NCBI RefSeq assembly: GCF_014174375.1
Contig: NZ_JABEQE010000012.1
Coordinates: forward strand, 86,865 to 150,864
Length of the DNA: 64,000 bases
Source: Gluconacetobacter asukensis
GTDB taxonomy: Bacteria; Pseudomonadota; Alphaproteobacteria; Acetobacterales; Acetobacteraceae
Reading direction: 5' to 3'
The notes under the pieces are model-generated. The model worked only from the letters and a program-made list of their open reading frames with translations, searched no databases and was not told the origin of the DNA. The translations under genes were made by a program, and so were the position numbers. Positions 1 through 9,453 of this stretch are shown piece by piece (position 1 is the first letter of the stretch; every line of letters begins with the position of its first letter).

Positions 1-41
1 GGCTCCTCACGGGGGTGTCCCCCATCCGGGCCAGACTTACG

Positions 42-70
42 CCGATCCTCTTATCCCCCCTTAGGATCGG
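42..70 (-). terminator. possible terminator after era
   Basis: An 8-bp perfect inverted repeat (CCGATCCT at 42-49 and AGGATCGG at 63-70) with a 13-nt loop lies just past the era stop codon. There is no clear T tract on the minus strand, so it may instead be a 3' stem that protects the end of the message. Confidence 0.3.
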
Positions 71-107
71 TCACAAGCACGCTCTTCGTTCCGAAATCAT
101 TCCCGGT

Positions 108-1052
108 TCAAGGGGCGTCGTCCAGTCCGATGGCGCGCAGGCGTGCCTTCTCCTCGTCCCAACCGGCGCGTTCCTTCACGTTCAGAAACAGATGGCATGT
201 CCTGCCCAGCAGACGAGACAGATCCTTGCGCGCTTTCTCGCCGATCGAGCGGATACGGCTGCCTTTCTCGCCGATCAGGATCGCCTTGTGCCCCGCTCGC
301 GCCACATAAATCGTTACCTCGATCCGCACCGAACCGTCGGGCTGCTCGCGGAAGCTTTCGGTTTCGGCGGTCGCGGCATAGGGCACTTCTTCGTGCGTCT
401 GGAGAAAGATCTGCTCGCGCACCAGTTCAGCCGCCAGCAGGCGGTCGGGCAGATCGGTCAGGTCATCCTCAGGATAGAGGTATGGCCCCTCGGGCACCGC
501 GGCACCCAGTGCGTCCAGCAGGTCGTCCACCCCGTCACCACTGCGCGCGCTGACCATGTAGACATGCTCAACGTCCAGCAGGCCGGACAATTCGGCCGTC
601 AGCGGCAGCAGCGCCTGGCGGTCCACCAGGTCGGTTTTGTTCAACACCAGCCAGACGCGGCGGCGCGTCTTGGCCAACTGCTCGACAATGGGGCGCACCG
701 TGTCACACAGGCCGCGACGCGCGTCGATCAGCAGCAGCGTGATGTCGGCGTCCTCGGCCCCGGTCCACGCCGCAGCGACCATTGCGCGGTCCAGCTTGCG
801 CCGGGGCTTGAAAATGCCTGGTGTGTCCACCAGCAGGATCTGGCTGGCGCCCCGCATCAGGATGCCCAGCACGCGAAAGCGGGTCGTCTGCGCCTTCGGA
901 CTGACGATGGACAGTTTCGCCCCCGCCATCCGGTTCAGCAATGTCGATTTCCCGGCATTCGGCGCACCGACGATAGCGACAAAGCCGCAGCGGGTGGTCA
1001 TATCCTGTACCCTTTCCAGCGAGGTCGTCTCCTCGCCATAATAATCCGTCAT
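108..1052 (-). CDS. era: GTPase Era
   Basis: Era is a GTPase that binds the 3' end of 16S rRNA and assists 30S subunit maturation at the membrane. The 314-residue protein shows the G1 loop GAPNAGKST (about residues 29-37), a DTPG G3 motif, an NKTD G4 motif and a C-terminal KH domain containing GEKGSRIRSIG. The ATG at 1052 was chosen because it overlaps the rnc stop as ATGA and would be translationally coupled; a later Met (MTTRCGF, at 1001) would give 297 residues, closer to the usual family length. It is the last visible gene of the acpS-lepB-rnc-era operon. The family call is certain; only the start is open. Confidence 0.96.
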   Translation of the reverse strand: MTDYYGEETTSLERVQDMTTRCGFVAIVGAPNAGKSTLLNRMAGAKLSIVSPKAQTTRFRVLGILMRGASQILLVDTPGIFKPRRKLDRAMVAAAWTGAEDADITLLLIDARRGLCDTVRPIVEQLAKTRRRVWLVLNKTDLVDRQALLPLTAELSGLLDVEHVYMVSARSGDGVDDLLDALGAAVPEGPYLYPEDDLTDLPDRLLAAELVREQIFLQTHEEVPYAATAETESFREQPDGSVRIEVTIYVARAGHKAILIGEKGSRIRSIGEKARKDLSRLLGRTCHLFLNVKERAGWDEEKARLRAIGLDDAP

Positions 1053-1810
1053 CCGATCCGCCGCAGCAGGTCTGCCGCCGCTGCGCTTTCGGCAGCACGC
1101 TTGCTGCCGGCCTCCCCTTCGCCTGACTGGCCACCGGCCGTCACTGCGATCACGAACCGGGGGGCATGCGACGGCCCGTCGACCAGGACCGTCCGATAGG
1201 ATGGCAGCGGTTGCCCGCGGGCCAGCACCCATTCCTGCAAGGCGGTCTTGGGGTCCTTGGGCGGTCGGGCCTGGGCGATGATCGCATCGTTCCAGGCCGC
1301 ACGCACGAAACGGCGCGCGGGTTCCAGCCCGCCATCCAGATACATCGCGCCCAGAATCGCTTCGACCGCGTCGGCCAGCACATTGGCCATCTGCCGCACG
1401 CCGGCGCGGGCCTCGTGTTCGGCCACGTCCAGGGCCTGTGTCAGGTCCATCGCGCCGGCTATGGCGGCCAGGACCGGACGCGAGACCAGATGGGCATGGC
1501 GGGGTCCCAACGCGCCTTCCTGCTCGTCGGGGAAGCGCTCGAGCAGCCATTCCGCCATCAGGAGGCCCAGAACGCGGTCACCGATGAATTCCAGCCGTTC
1601 GTTCGATCCGGCCCCACGGCGCGATGCCGGCTGGCGGCCGCGACGCCCCGACCCGGCGCTGCGCTGATGCGCGGCCGAGCGGTGGGTCAGTGCTTCGCGC
1701 AGCAGGTCGGTCCGGCGGAAATGATAGCCCAGCCGTGCCTCGACTGCCGCCACGTCGCCGCCGGGTCCGGAGGACGGCGCGACATCGTCCACGGCGTCTT
1801 CTCCGCTCAT
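1049..1810 (-). CDS. rnc: ribonuclease III
   Basis: RNase III is a double-strand-specific endoribonuclease that processes rRNA precursors and structured mRNAs. The 253-residue protein has the catalytic signature NERLEFIGDRVLG (about residues 70-82) and a C-terminal double-stranded RNA-binding domain. An Arg/Gly-rich insertion at about 48-69, before the signature, is longer than in most homologues. The ATG at 1810 overlaps the lepB stop as ATGA, and the rnc stop overlaps the era ATG the same way, so the three genes are probably made from one message. A longer reading frame upstream lies within lepB and was ignored. Confidence 0.95.
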   Translation of the reverse strand: MSGEDAVDDVAPSSGPGGDVAAVEARLGYHFRRTDLLREALTHRSAAHQRSAGSGRRGRQPASRRGAGSNERLEFIGDRVLGLLMAEWLLERFPDEQEGALGPRHAHLVSRPVLAAIAGAMDLTQALDVAEHEARAGVRQMANVLADAVEAILGAMYLDGGLEPARRFVRAAWNDAIIAQARPPKDPKTALQEWVLARGQPLPSYRTVLVDGPSHAPRFVIAVTAGGQSGEGEAGSKRAAESAAAADLLRRIG

Positions 1811-2619
1811 CGCACGCCCATGAACAGGCGGTTCCAGCGGATTTCGGCCGGCCACATCCAGAATTCCCATACCGGATAGCGCGCGTCGAGCGACAGGAAG
1901 ATCCATTTGGCCTGGCCGATCAGGTTTTCCATCGGCACGAAGCCCAGATCCTCCGGGTCGTCGCCCATGAAGCGGCTGTCGGCGCTGTCGTCGCGATTGT
2001 CGCCCATTGCGAAGAAATAGCCCGGCGGCACGACATAGACAGGGGTATCGTTCTGAAATCCCTCGTTTGTCAGCTTCAGGATATCATGCTCGACCGGCGG
2101 TGCGCCGGCGCTGCCCGGGAGCGTTTCCTGGAAGCGCTGGCCTTCCATGCGGGTGCGATGCTCGTCCACCGCGACGTAATCGCCCTTGGCCACGCGGGGC
2201 ACCAGCACGTCGTTGAGGTAGAGTTCGCCCCCCCGGACCTGCACCCGGTCGCCCGGCAGGCCGACGATGCGTTTGATATAGTCGATCGACGTGTCCCTGG
2301 TGAAGCGGAAGACCGCGACATCGCCACGATGAGGTGTGCTTTCGAAAATGCGCCCGCTGAACAGATCGGGAGACCATGGCAGCGAGAAATGGGAGTAGCC
2401 GTAGCTGTATTTGGCGACCCAGAGATAATCCCCGACCTGCAAGGTCGGGATCATCGATCCGGAGGGAATGTTGAACGGCTCGAACAGCACGGTGCGCACC
2501 CCGATCGCCAGCGCGCCGGCGATGACGATGGTGCGGACCAGGTCCCAGACGCCGCGCAAGGCCGGAAGAATACCCCCTGAGGAGAGGGGGGACATGTGGG
2601 TCTTGTGCGGGTCGTCCAT
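1807..2619 (-). CDS. lepB: signal peptidase I
   Basis: LepB is an inner-membrane serine protease that removes signal peptides from exported proteins. It has 270 residues with one N-terminal membrane segment at about 26-44. The catalytic Ser lies in PSGSMIP (Ser55) and the general-base Lys in YIKRIVGLPGD (Lys116). The GDNRDDSADSR box near the C-terminus is also typical. It lies between acpS and rnc, the usual alphaproteobacterial order. About 120 bp separate it from acpS, so it may also have its own promoter. Confidence 0.96.
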   Translation of the reverse strand: MDDPHKTHMSPLSSGGILPALRGVWDLVRTIVIAGALAIGVRTVLFEPFNIPSGSMIPTLQVGDYLWVAKYSYGYSHFSLPWSPDLFSGRIFESTPHRGDVAVFRFTRDTSIDYIKRIVGLPGDRVQVRGGELYLNDVLVPRVAKGDYVAVDEHRTRMEGQRFQETLPGSAGAPPVEHDILKLTNEGFQNDTPVYVVPPGYFFAMGDNRDDSADSRFMGDDPEDLGFVPMENLIGQAKWIFLSLDARYPVWEFWMWPAEIRWNRLFMGVR

Positions 2620-2738
2620 AGGGATGATGTCTGAATCCGGAAATGATGCGGGAGGTCTGGCCGAGGGGGCCGGACGGCAAGCCCGCGGATGAAGCGAGGG
2701 GGACCATCCCCACCCGGCGCGCCGACCTTAGCCCGATC

Positions 2739-3149
2739 CTAGGGGGCTGGACCAGCGTCGATCATCACCTGCGCGAACGCATAGGGATATTCGTCGGTCA
2801 TGGTCAGCAGAATCCGGGCGGCCTCGCCGGGCGGCAGCAGGGCGTCCAGCCGCGCCCGGGCCCCGCCGGTCAGGACCATGACGGGCTGGCCGGTCGGCAG
2901 ATTGTCGACCCCCAGGTCGCGATGGAACACGCCGAGCGAAAATCCGGTTCCCAGTGCCTTGGCGCAGGCTTCCTTCGCCGCCCACCGCTTGGCATAGGCC
3001 CCGAGCCGCGCCTGCCCCTTCCGCCGGTCGGCCCGCCGCCGTTCGGCTTCGGTGAAGACCCGGTCCAGAAACCGTTCGCCGTGGCGATCCAGCGCGCGTT
3101 CGATGCGCCGGATATCGCACAGGTCGGACCCGATGCCGAGCAGGCTCAT
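2739..3149 (-). CDS. acpS: holo-[acyl-carrier-protein] synthase
   Basis: AcpS transfers 4'-phosphopantetheine from CoA to acyl carrier proteins. The 136-residue protein has the metal-binding N-terminus [13 protein letters not shown] and the second motif [14 protein letters not shown]. Its ATG overlaps the rsh stop (ATGA, 3146-3149), so it is probably translated with the stringent-response enzyme. The window also carries a large PKS whose ACP domain needs this modification; AcpS is one candidate, though type I PKS carriers often use a separate Sfp-type enzyme. Confidence 0.95.
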   Translation of the reverse strand: MSLLGIGSDLCDIRRIERALDRHGERFLDRVFTEAERRRADRRKGQARLGAYAKRWAAKEACAKALGTGFSLGVFHRDLGVDNLPTGQPVMVLTGGARARLDALLPPGEAARILLTMTDEYPYAFAQVMIDAGPAP

Positions 3150-5461
3150 CCTTTCGCCCGCTCCACCTGGACGACGCTGCTGGAGGCGCGCATCGCGGCG
3201 ATCAGCGACGACAGATGGCGCAGGTCGCGCACCTCGATATCCGCCAGGATCTCCATGAAATCGAGCTGGCGGTTCACGATGCGCAGATTGACGATGGTGC
3301 CGTCATGCTTGGAGGCGACATTGGTCAGGGTCGCCAGGATCGAGGGCTCGTTGGCGGCGACGATGCTGAGCCGCCCGATATGCGGCTCGCTCGTGCCCCG
3401 GGCGATCACGTCGTAATCCCAGTCCACGTCCATGAAACGCTCGGGCGTGGCGGCGAAGCTCTCCAGCGTCTGGCAACCGGCTGTGTGGATGGTGATGCCC
3501 TTGCCGGTCGCGACGATCCCCACGATCCGGTCCCCGGGCAGCGGATGGCAGCAGCCCGCGAAATGGACCGCGATGCCGGGGCCGATGCCGGCCAGCGCCA
3601 TGCCGCCGCCCGATTTGGGCCGCCCGGTGCGCGTGGGTGCACGCATGGGGATACCCGGCACCATGCGCGGCGCGCGCGGCGTCTGGCGCAGTTCGGGATA
3701 GGCCGCATGCACCACGTCGCGCGGCCCGATATTGCCGTTGCCGACCGCGACATACAGATCTTCGACCGAAGCCTGTTTCAGGTCGGACAGGATGCTCTCC
3801 AGCACCTTTTCCGACCCGTCCACGCCCTCCTGCCGGAAGGCTTTGGCCAAGGCGGCGCGGCCGCCATCGACATGGGCTTCGCGCTGCTGGGCGGCGACAT
3901 GGCGGCGGATGCGTGCCCGTGCCTTGCCGGTGACGACGAACCGCTCCCACGACGGCGACGGCGTGCCGCCGCGTGCCGTCATGATCTCGACCTGGTCGCC
4001 GTTCTGCAATTCGTGGCGCAGCGGCATCAGCCGCCCGTTGATCCGCGCGCCCACACAGGTGTCACCGACCTGGCTGTGCACCGCATAGGCGAAATCGACC
4101 GGCGTTGCGCCCCGTGGCAGCGAGATGAGTTGCCCCTTGGGCGAGAAGCAGAAGACCTGGTCCTGGTAGAGTTCGAGCTTGGTATTTTCCAGGAATTCGT
4201 CGGGTGCCGCCGAATCCTCCAGGATGTCCAGAAGGTCCTGCACCCAGCGCAGGCCCGTGCCCACCCGCGCGGCATCGCCGCCGGCGCCGGGCAATTGCTT
4301 GTACATCCAGTGCGATGCCACGCCGTTCTCGGCGATGTCGTGCATCTCGGCAGTGCGGATCTGCACCTCGATCTTCTGGTTGCGCGGATAGCGCAGCGTC
4401 ACGCCCGTATGCAGGCTCTGATAGCCGTTGGCCTTGGGCGTGGAGATGTAGTCCTTGAACCGGCCGACGATGACGGGGAACGCGGCATGGACCGCCCCCA
4501 GCGCCACGTAGCAGGCCTCGCGCGTCGGCACGATGATGCGGAAGGCCATGATGTCGGAAAGCTGCTCGAAGGCGACATTGCGCTTCTGCATCTTTTCCCA
4601 GATCGAGAAGGGCGATTTTTCGCGCCCCGACACTTCGACCTCGCCCAGCCCGGCATCGCGGCACAGCCGGACCAGCTCGCGCCGCACTTCTTCGATCACG
4701 TCGGCGCCCTGGCCGCGCAAATAGTTCAGGCGCGCGCGGATGGTCGCGTTGGCTTCCGGCTCCAGCTCCGCGAAGGACAGGTTCTGGAGTTCGGTCTTGA
4801 CCTTGTCCATGCCGATGCGCCCGGCCAGGGGCGCATAGATTTCCATGGTCTCGCGCGCGATGCGCTGGCGCCGGTCGAGCCGCTGCACGTAATGCAGCGT
4901 GCGCATATTATGCAGCCGGTCCGCCAGCTTGACGATCAGCACCCGGATGTCCTTGGACATCGCGAGCACCAGCTTGCGGAAATTCTCGGCCTGCTTGGTG
5001 CGGTCGGACTGGAGCTCCAGCCGGGTCAGCTTGGTGACGCCATCCACCAGGTCGGCAATGGCCGGCCCGAATTCGGCGCGCAGCCGCTCATGCGTGACGC
5101 CGGTATCCTCGATCGTATCGTGCAGCAGCGCGGTTGCGATCGAGGACGGGTCGAGATGGAAGCCGGCGAGGATGCTGGCCACCGCCAGCGGATGGGTAAT
5201 GTAAGGGTCGCCGTTGTCGCGGACCTGCCCGGCATGGGCCTCCTGCGCGACGGCGAAGGCCCGGCGGATCAGGTCGAGATCGGCATCCGGGGCATAGGTG
5301 CGGACACGCCGCACAAGCCCTTCGCAGGAAATGACGCGGGCGGGGGGCTGTGTGGTCCCGGCGGGTTCACCCTCTTCCGGTTCAGGCACGGACGCGGGCG
5401 AGGCCGGCGCCTGGGCGGCGACATGTACCGTGTCGGCAGGGCCGGCCGCGTCCGCTGCCAT
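3146..5461 (-). CDS. rsh: bifunctional (p)ppGpp synthetase/hydrolase (Rsh)
   Basis: Rsh makes and degrades (p)ppGpp, the stringent-response alarmone. The 771-residue protein begins with a low-complexity Ala/Pro/Glu region (1-40). The HD hydrolase follows (His90, and His114-Asp115 in LLHDTIEDT), then the synthetase domain with [23 protein letters not shown] domain starts near [20 protein letters not shown] and an ACT domain ends the protein. Length and domain order match the single Rsh of alphaproteobacteria. It lies 4 bp downstream of rpoZ, the classic rpoZ-spoT pairing, and overlaps acpS. Confidence 0.96.
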   Translation of the reverse strand: MAADAAGPADTVHVAAQAPASPASVPEPEEGEPAGTTQPPARVISCEGLVRRVRTYAPDADLDLIRRAFAVAQEAHAGQVRDNGDPYITHPLAVASILAGFHLDPSSIATALLHDTIEDTGVTHERLRAEFGPAIADLVDGVTKLTRLELQSDRTKQAENFRKLVLAMSKDIRVLIVKLADRLHNMRTLHYVQRLDRRQRIARETMEIYAPLAGRIGMDKVKTELQNLSFAELEPEANATIRARLNYLRGQGADVIEEVRRELVRLCRDAGLGEVEVSGREKSPFSIWEKMQKRNVAFEQLSDIMAFRIIVPTREACYVALGAVHAAFPVIVGRFKDYISTPKANGYQSLHTGVTLRYPRNQKIEVQIRTAEMHDIAENGVASHWMYKQLPGAGGDAARVGTGLRWVQDLLDILEDSAAPDEFLENTKLELYQDQVFCFSPKGQLISLPRGATPVDFAYAVHSQVGDTCVGARINGRLMPLRHELQNGDQVEIMTARGGTPSPSWERFVVTGKARARIRRHVAAQQREAHVDGGRAALAKAFRQEGVDGSEKVLESILSDLKQASVEDLYVAVGNGNIGPRDVVHAAYPELRQTPRAPRMVPGIPMRAPTRTGRPKSGGGMALAGIGPGIAVHFAGCCHPLPGDRIVGIVATGKGITIHTAGCQTLESFAATPERFMDVDWDYDVIARGTSEPHIGRLSIVAANEPSILATLTNVASKHDGTIVNLRIVNRQLDFMEILADIEVRDLRHLSSLIAAMRASSSVVQVERAKG

Positions 5462-5465
5462 TGGC

Positions 5466-5861
5466 TTATCGCCGCGTACGGCCGCCCAGCTCGGCCTCGA
5501 TCGCGGCCTCCAGTTCCTCGGCCGACATGCCGGCCCCGTGGGCCGCCTCTTCCTCGGCCGAAACGTCCTGGAGACCGAAAATGTTCTGCTCGGTCGGGAT
5601 CAGGTCCATCACTTCCTCATCCGCGGGCTCGGGCTCGGGCGCGCGGGCCAGCGAACGAACCAGGTCGCTGCGGATCTGTTCCAGTTCGATCGTCTGGTCC
5701 GCGATTTCACGCAGTGCAACGACCGGGTTCTTGTCGTTGTCGCGGTCGATCGTCAGCTCCTCGCCACGCGACAGGCCGCGCGCGCGCTGCGCCGCCAGCA
5801 GAACCAGTTCGAAGCGATTGGGAACCCGTTCGACGCAATCTTCGACGGTGACGCGAGCCAT
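5466..5861 (-). CDS. rpoZ: RNA polymerase omega subunit
   Basis: Omega binds the beta' subunit and helps assemble RNA polymerase. The 131-residue protein opens with [20 protein letters not shown], the conserved omega start, and ends in an acidic, low-complexity tail that is longer than in E. coli. It is the first gene of the rpoZ-rsh-acpS-lepB-rnc-era run. A candidate promoter lies about 35-65 bp upstream. Confidence 0.95.
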   Translation of the reverse strand: MARVTVEDCVERVPNRFELVLLAAQRARGLSRGEELTIDRDNDKNPVVALREIADQTIELEQIRSDLVRSLARAPEPEPADEEVMDLIPTEQNIFGLQDVSAEEEAAHGAGMSAEELEAAIEAELGGRTRR

Positions 5862-5897
5862 GAGGCAGGCCTCCGGAGTAAATTAGTTAAAAAAACA

Positions 5898-5926
5898 ATT
5901 TTATCCACAACGAAGGCCAAACGCAA
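5898..5926 (-). promoter_or_regulatory. sigma-70-like promoter of rpoZ-rsh
   Basis: Read on the minus strand there is a TTGCGT -35 box (5926-5921), a 17-nt spacer and a TAAAAT -10 box (5903-5898), followed by an A/T-rich stretch and a CCGGAG ribosome site before the rpoZ ATG. Spacing is ideal. This is a pattern match only. Confidence 0.5.
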
Positions 5927-5936
5927 GGTCCGCGTG

Positions 5937-6434
5937 TCACGCGCCTTCCAGACGGCGGATCTGCTGGTCCGCGAGGGCCGCGATCGACGCCCCGATATCA
6001 TGCCCGGTCCTGGGATTGCACCAGGCCGGCGCCACATCGCGCAACGGCAGCAGGACGAACGCCCGCTCTTCCGCCCGGGGATGCGGCAGGATGGGATCGG
6101 GGGCATCGCGCACACAGTCCCCCATGGCCACAATATCCAGGTCGAGCGGCCGCGCGGCGTTGGCGACCGTACGCCGCCGCCCGGCCTCGGCCTCGATCGC
6201 CTGCAGGGCGGCCAGCAGCGTCACCGGGTCGATCTCCCCTTCCGCCGCCACCACGCCATTGACATAGGGCGGCTGGCCGGATGGCGGGACCGGCGCGCTT
6301 TCATACCATGCCGAGACCGCCGTGACCCGCAATCCGGGAATGGTGGCGATACGCCCGACCGCCCAGCGGCAGGTCTCGATCGGCGTGCTGCCCCCTTCGC
6401 GCGGCAGATTGGCCCCGATCGCGATCAGAATCAT
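5937..6434 (-). CDS. folK: 2-amino-4-hydroxy-6-hydroxymethyldihydropteridine pyrophosphokinase
   Basis: FolK transfers pyrophosphate from ATP to 6-hydroxymethyl-7,8-dihydropterin in folate synthesis. The ATG at 6434 gives 165 residues starting MILIAIGANLP. A GTG three codons upstream is possible but would add only MGP. The ARPLDLDIVAMG and LPHPRAEERAFVLLPL signatures carry the metal- and substrate-binding residues. It lies upstream of rpoZ on the same strand, but the rpoZ promoter candidate suggests separate transcription. Confidence 0.94.
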   Translation of the reverse strand: MILIAIGANLPREGGSTPIETCRWAVGRIATIPGLRVTAVSAWYESAPVPPSGQPPYVNGVVAAEGEIDPVTLLAALQAIEAEAGRRRTVANAARPLDLDIVAMGDCVRDAPDPILPHPRAEERAFVLLPLRDVAPAWCNPRTGHDIGASIAALADQQIRRLEGA

Positions 6435-6653
6435 CGGGCCCACCGCCGCGCAGGCCGCACCGCAATTCCATGGCGCGCACCCGATGGCGCGGGCGTTTCA
6501 GCGTTTTGCAAAAGGAACATCATATGCCTTATTCGCCCATATCAATTTGCCCCCGGCGGCTCTACCCTTCCGCCTGGTGGGCATATTGTTAAGTGCGGCA
6601 ATCAATCCGCGCGACATTTCTAGCTCAGGCCATACTACAAGGATTCAAGGCCC

Positions 6654-7268
6654 ATGTTTTTTCAACCCGACGAACGTACATGTCTTTTTATCGACGGCTC
6701 AAGTCTCTACTCGGCCTCCCGTCATCTGGGGTTCGACGTCGATTACCGTAATCTGCTGACATTCTTCCGTTCCAAATGTCACATCATCCGCGCTTATTAT
6801 TATTCCGCGATCCTGGAAAGCGAGGAATATTCGCCCCTCAAGCCCCTGACCGACTGGCTGGTCTATAACGGTTATTCGCTCGTCACCAAGACGGCGCGGG
6901 AATTCGTCGACCAGAACGGACGCCGGCGCGTGAAGGGCAGCATGGATATCGAGCTTGCCGTCGACATGATGGAGATGGCCCCCAAGATCGACCATGCCAT
7001 CCTGTTCAGTGGCGATGCGGATTTCCGGCGCCTGCTGGAAAGCGTTCAGCGCCAGGGCGTGCGGACCACGGTCGTCTCGTCCGTCCGCACCTCGCCGCCG
7101 CTGATCGGCGATGATCTGCGGCGCCAGGCCGACCAGTTCATCGAGCTCGCCGACATCGCGGCGCAGTTCACCCGCCGCCAGGGCGAGGCCCGCGTGACCC
7201 GCCAGCAGCAGGCCCCCGTCCGCCACCCGGCGGACCAGTTCAGCGAACTGGACCACGACGAAGACTGA
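6654..7268 (+). CDS. NYN-domain (LabA/DUF88-like) protein
   Basis: NYN proteins have a PIN-like fold and are predicted or proven RNases. The 204-residue protein shows the acidic residues of the fold: FIDGSS (Asp14), SMDIELAVDM and LFSGDADF. A Gln/Arg-rich tail (about 170-204) follows the domain. An AAGG site precedes the ATG. It is transcribed away from folK and ends at a strong hairpin shared with mqo. The RNA target is unknown. Confidence 0.85.
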   Translation: MFFQPDERTCLFIDGSSLYSASRHLGFDVDYRNLLTFFRSKCHIIRAYYYSAILESEEYSPLKPLTDWLVYNGYSLVTKTAREFVDQNGRRRVKGSMDIELAVDMMEMAPKIDHAILFSGDADFRRLLESVQRQGVRTTVVSSVRTSPPLIGDDLRRQADQFIELADIAAQFTRRQGEARVTRQQQAPVRHPADQFSELDHDED

Positions 7269-7276
7269 CGGACACC

Positions 7277-7317
7277 GGAGCCGGGCAGGGCCGCCACACG
7301 GCGCCCTGCCCGGCTCC
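7277..7317. terminator. bidirectional terminator hairpin
   Basis: A perfect 15-bp inverted repeat (7277-7291 with 7303-7317, loop 11 nt) lies between the convergent NYN gene and mqo. Its strength and position suggest it ends transcription from both sides, although the T tract is poor. Confidence 0.6.
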
Positions 7318-7333
7318 ACAGTCTGGTTGGGCC

Positions 7334-8830
7334 TCAGCCCTCGAGTTGCAGGGCCCGCGTCGTCCAGTCATGGACATGGGCGCACAGGTCGGGCCGGTCG
7401 GCCAGCGGGCCGCCATAGGACGGAATCATTTCCTTCAGCTTCGCGTCCCAGCGCGGCAGTTCGCTGGCAAAGCATTTGCTGATCACGGTCAGCATGATCG
7501 ACACGGCGGTCGAGGCCCCCGGCGAGGCCCCCAGCAGGGCCGCGACCGTGCCGTTGGCGCCGGTGATGACTTCGGTGCCGAATTGCAGGACGCCGCCCTT
7601 CTTTTCGTCCTTCTTGATCACCTGCACGCGCTGGCCGGCGGTAATCAGTTCCCAATCCTCGGACCGGGCGTTCGGGACGAAATCGCGCAGCGCGTTGAGG
7701 CGCGTCTCGTTGGATTGCAGGACCTGCTGCACCAGGTAGCGGGTCAGCGGCATATTGTCGCGGGCCACGGCCAGCATGGCGCCCAGATTGTCCATGCGAA
7801 TCGATTTCGGCAGGTCCCACAGCGACCCCTGCTTCAGGAACTTGGTCGAGAAGCCGGCATAGGGGCCGAACAGCAGCCCCTCCTTGCCGTCGATCACGCG
7901 GGTATCCAGATGCGGCACCGACATCGGCGGCGCGCCGACCGATGCCTTGCCGTAGACCTTGGCATGGTGACGGGCGATGATATCCGGGTTGGTGCAGCGC
8001 AGGAACTGCCCGCTGACCGGGAAGCCGCCAACCCCCTTCGATTCGGGGATGCCGGTCTTCTGCAGCAGCGGCAGCGCGCCGCCGCCGGCGCCGATGAAGA
8101 CGAAGCGCGCGGCCACCGGCACGGTGGTGTTCGTCGTGAGGTCGCGCACCGAAACGCGCCAGGCGCCGGAGGCGTCCTGCTTCAGATCCTCGACCTCATG
8201 CGACAGTTTCAGGTCGAAACCCTGCTGGCCCGACAGGAAGTTCACCAGCAGATGCGTCAGCGCGCCGAAATTCACGTCGGTCCCCGACGCGATCCAGGTC
8301 GCGGCCAGCTTGGTGCCGGCGGTGCGGCCCTCCATCACCAGCGGCATCCACTGCGCGAGTTGAGCCGGGTCGGTCGAGAACCGCATGCCGCCGAACAGCG
8401 GGTGATCCTTCAGTGCTTCGTAGCGGCGGCGCAGGTAATCGCAATTCTCGTCGCCCCAGACGAAGCTCATGTGCGGAATCGGGTTGAGGAACGCGCGGGG
8501 CGAGGCGATCACGCCCGATTCGACCAGATAGGCCCAGAACTGGCGCGAAAGCTGGAATGCCTCGTTCACGCCGACGGCCTTGGAAATGTCGATCGTGCCG
8601 TCGGCGCGCGACGGCGTGTAATTCAGCTCGCACAGCGCGGCATGGCCCGTGCCGGCATTGTTCCAGGCGTTGGAACTTTCCTTCGCCACGTTGTCCAGAC
8701 GCCCGAACATCCCGATCGACCAGTCCGGCTGCAAAAGCTTGAGAAGCGCGCCCAACGTGGCGCTCATGACCCCTCCGCCGATCAGGACGACGTCATAGGC
8801 GGATTCGGTTCGGGTCGTATGCGAGGTCAT
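7334..8830 (-). CDS. mqo: malate:quinone oxidoreductase
   Basis: Mqo is a peripheral membrane flavoenzyme that oxidises malate to oxaloacetate and passes electrons to quinone. The 498-residue protein begins MTSHTTRTESAYDVVLIGGG, so the FAD-binding Rossmann motif GGGVMSA follows at once, and it contains the typical WNNAGTGHAALCELNYTP block. The ATG at 8830 is preceded by a GGAG site; the much longer open frame upstream runs into the intergenic repeat and is not coding. Acetic acid bacteria commonly use Mqo in the TCA cycle. Confidence 0.95.
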   Translation of the reverse strand: MTSHTTRTESAYDVVLIGGGVMSATLGALLKLLQPDWSIGMFGRLDNVAKESSNAWNNAGTGHAALCELNYTPSRADGTIDISKAVGVNEAFQLSRQFWAYLVESGVIASPRAFLNPIPHMSFVWGDENCDYLRRRYEALKDHPLFGGMRFSTDPAQLAQWMPLVMEGRTAGTKLAATWIASGTDVNFGALTHLLVNFLSGQQGFDLKLSHEVEDLKQDASGAWRVSVRDLTTNTTVPVAARFVFIGAGGGALPLLQKTGIPESKGVGGFPVSGQFLRCTNPDIIARHHAKVYGKASVGAPPMSVPHLDTRVIDGKEGLLFGPYAGFSTKFLKQGSLWDLPKSIRMDNLGAMLAVARDNMPLTRYLVQQVLQSNETRLNALRDFVPNARSEDWELITAGQRVQVIKKDEKKGGVLQFGTEVITGANGTVAALLGASPGASTAVSIMLTVISKCFASELPRWDAKLKEMIPSYGGPLADRPDLCAHVHDWTTRALQLEG

Positions 8831-9291
8831 GACATTCTCCGGAACGAGGCGCGCAGGCCGAGGCCTGTGAATACGGTCTGGGCCGCCGGTCCCATCGCGG
8901 CGGACCGAAGGCGGGAAAGGGTGATCGTCCATGAACCGGACGAACCTGAACCGGGTGCCATGCGGGCCGTATCGTCGCGGACACTCCGCACATCGCACAT
9001 ACGGTATCGCACAGCCATCACCCGGTCCGGTCCACCGGAACGCCTCAACCTCTTGCCATCTGAACCGGTTTTCCGAGGCATCATCTCTGCGCGAGCCGAT
9101 CCTGACCCGCCTTGCCCGCCACGACAAGCGGGGGGTGAATACAGATTCCGCCTCTTCCTTTTTATTTCTTCCATTTTTCGGACTTCCCCGTCGGAATGGC
9201 GCTTCTGTCCATTCCATTACCGCATGACTGTCAGGCTTTTCCCGCATCATGGCAAGGGAACCACCTGCCACGATACGGCACGCGCGCCTCA
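8831..9291. other. intergenic region upstream of mqo
   Basis: This 461-bp stretch separates mqo from the structured repeat. It contains a T-rich patch near 9150-9185 but no reading frame that resembles a protein. It probably holds the mqo promoter; no clear box was found. Confidence 0.5.
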
Positions 9292-9453
9292 GAGCCTGAC
9301 CGAAAATGCGGGCTGGCGAGCGAGAGCGGCCCATAGGGCCGCGCCCGGCGTGTGTTGCCGAGCATCGGAGCGGAGTGGCCTTGATGGCCATGAGCACCGA
9401 AGCGCAGGCAACGCGCGCTGGATCGCCGCCAGCGCGCGTTTTCGGTCAGGCTC
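9292..9453 (-). repeat. 162-bp structured dispersed repeat, copy A
   Basis: The element starts and ends with inverted GAGCCTGACCGAAAA. Inside are nested hairpins, including GCGGCCC/GGGCCGC, GTTGCC/GGCAAC and TGGCC/GGCCA. The flanks read TCA on both sides (9289-9291 and 9454-9456), compatible with a 3-bp target duplication. On the minus strand it begins right after the msrQ stop codon. Copy B is at 24307-24468, the same length, nearly identical, and in the same orientation relative to its upstream gene. It resembles a MITE or REPIN-like element. Confidence 0.85.

Noticed and set aside
15..1199. Long plus-strand frame across era and rnc
   Set aside because: It is antisense to two certain genes and its translation has no recognisable motif; high GC keeps shadow frames open.
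3215..5851. 878-residue plus-strand frame
   Set aside because: It is fully antisense to rsh and rpoZ, with a His/Arg/Gly-rich shadow composition.
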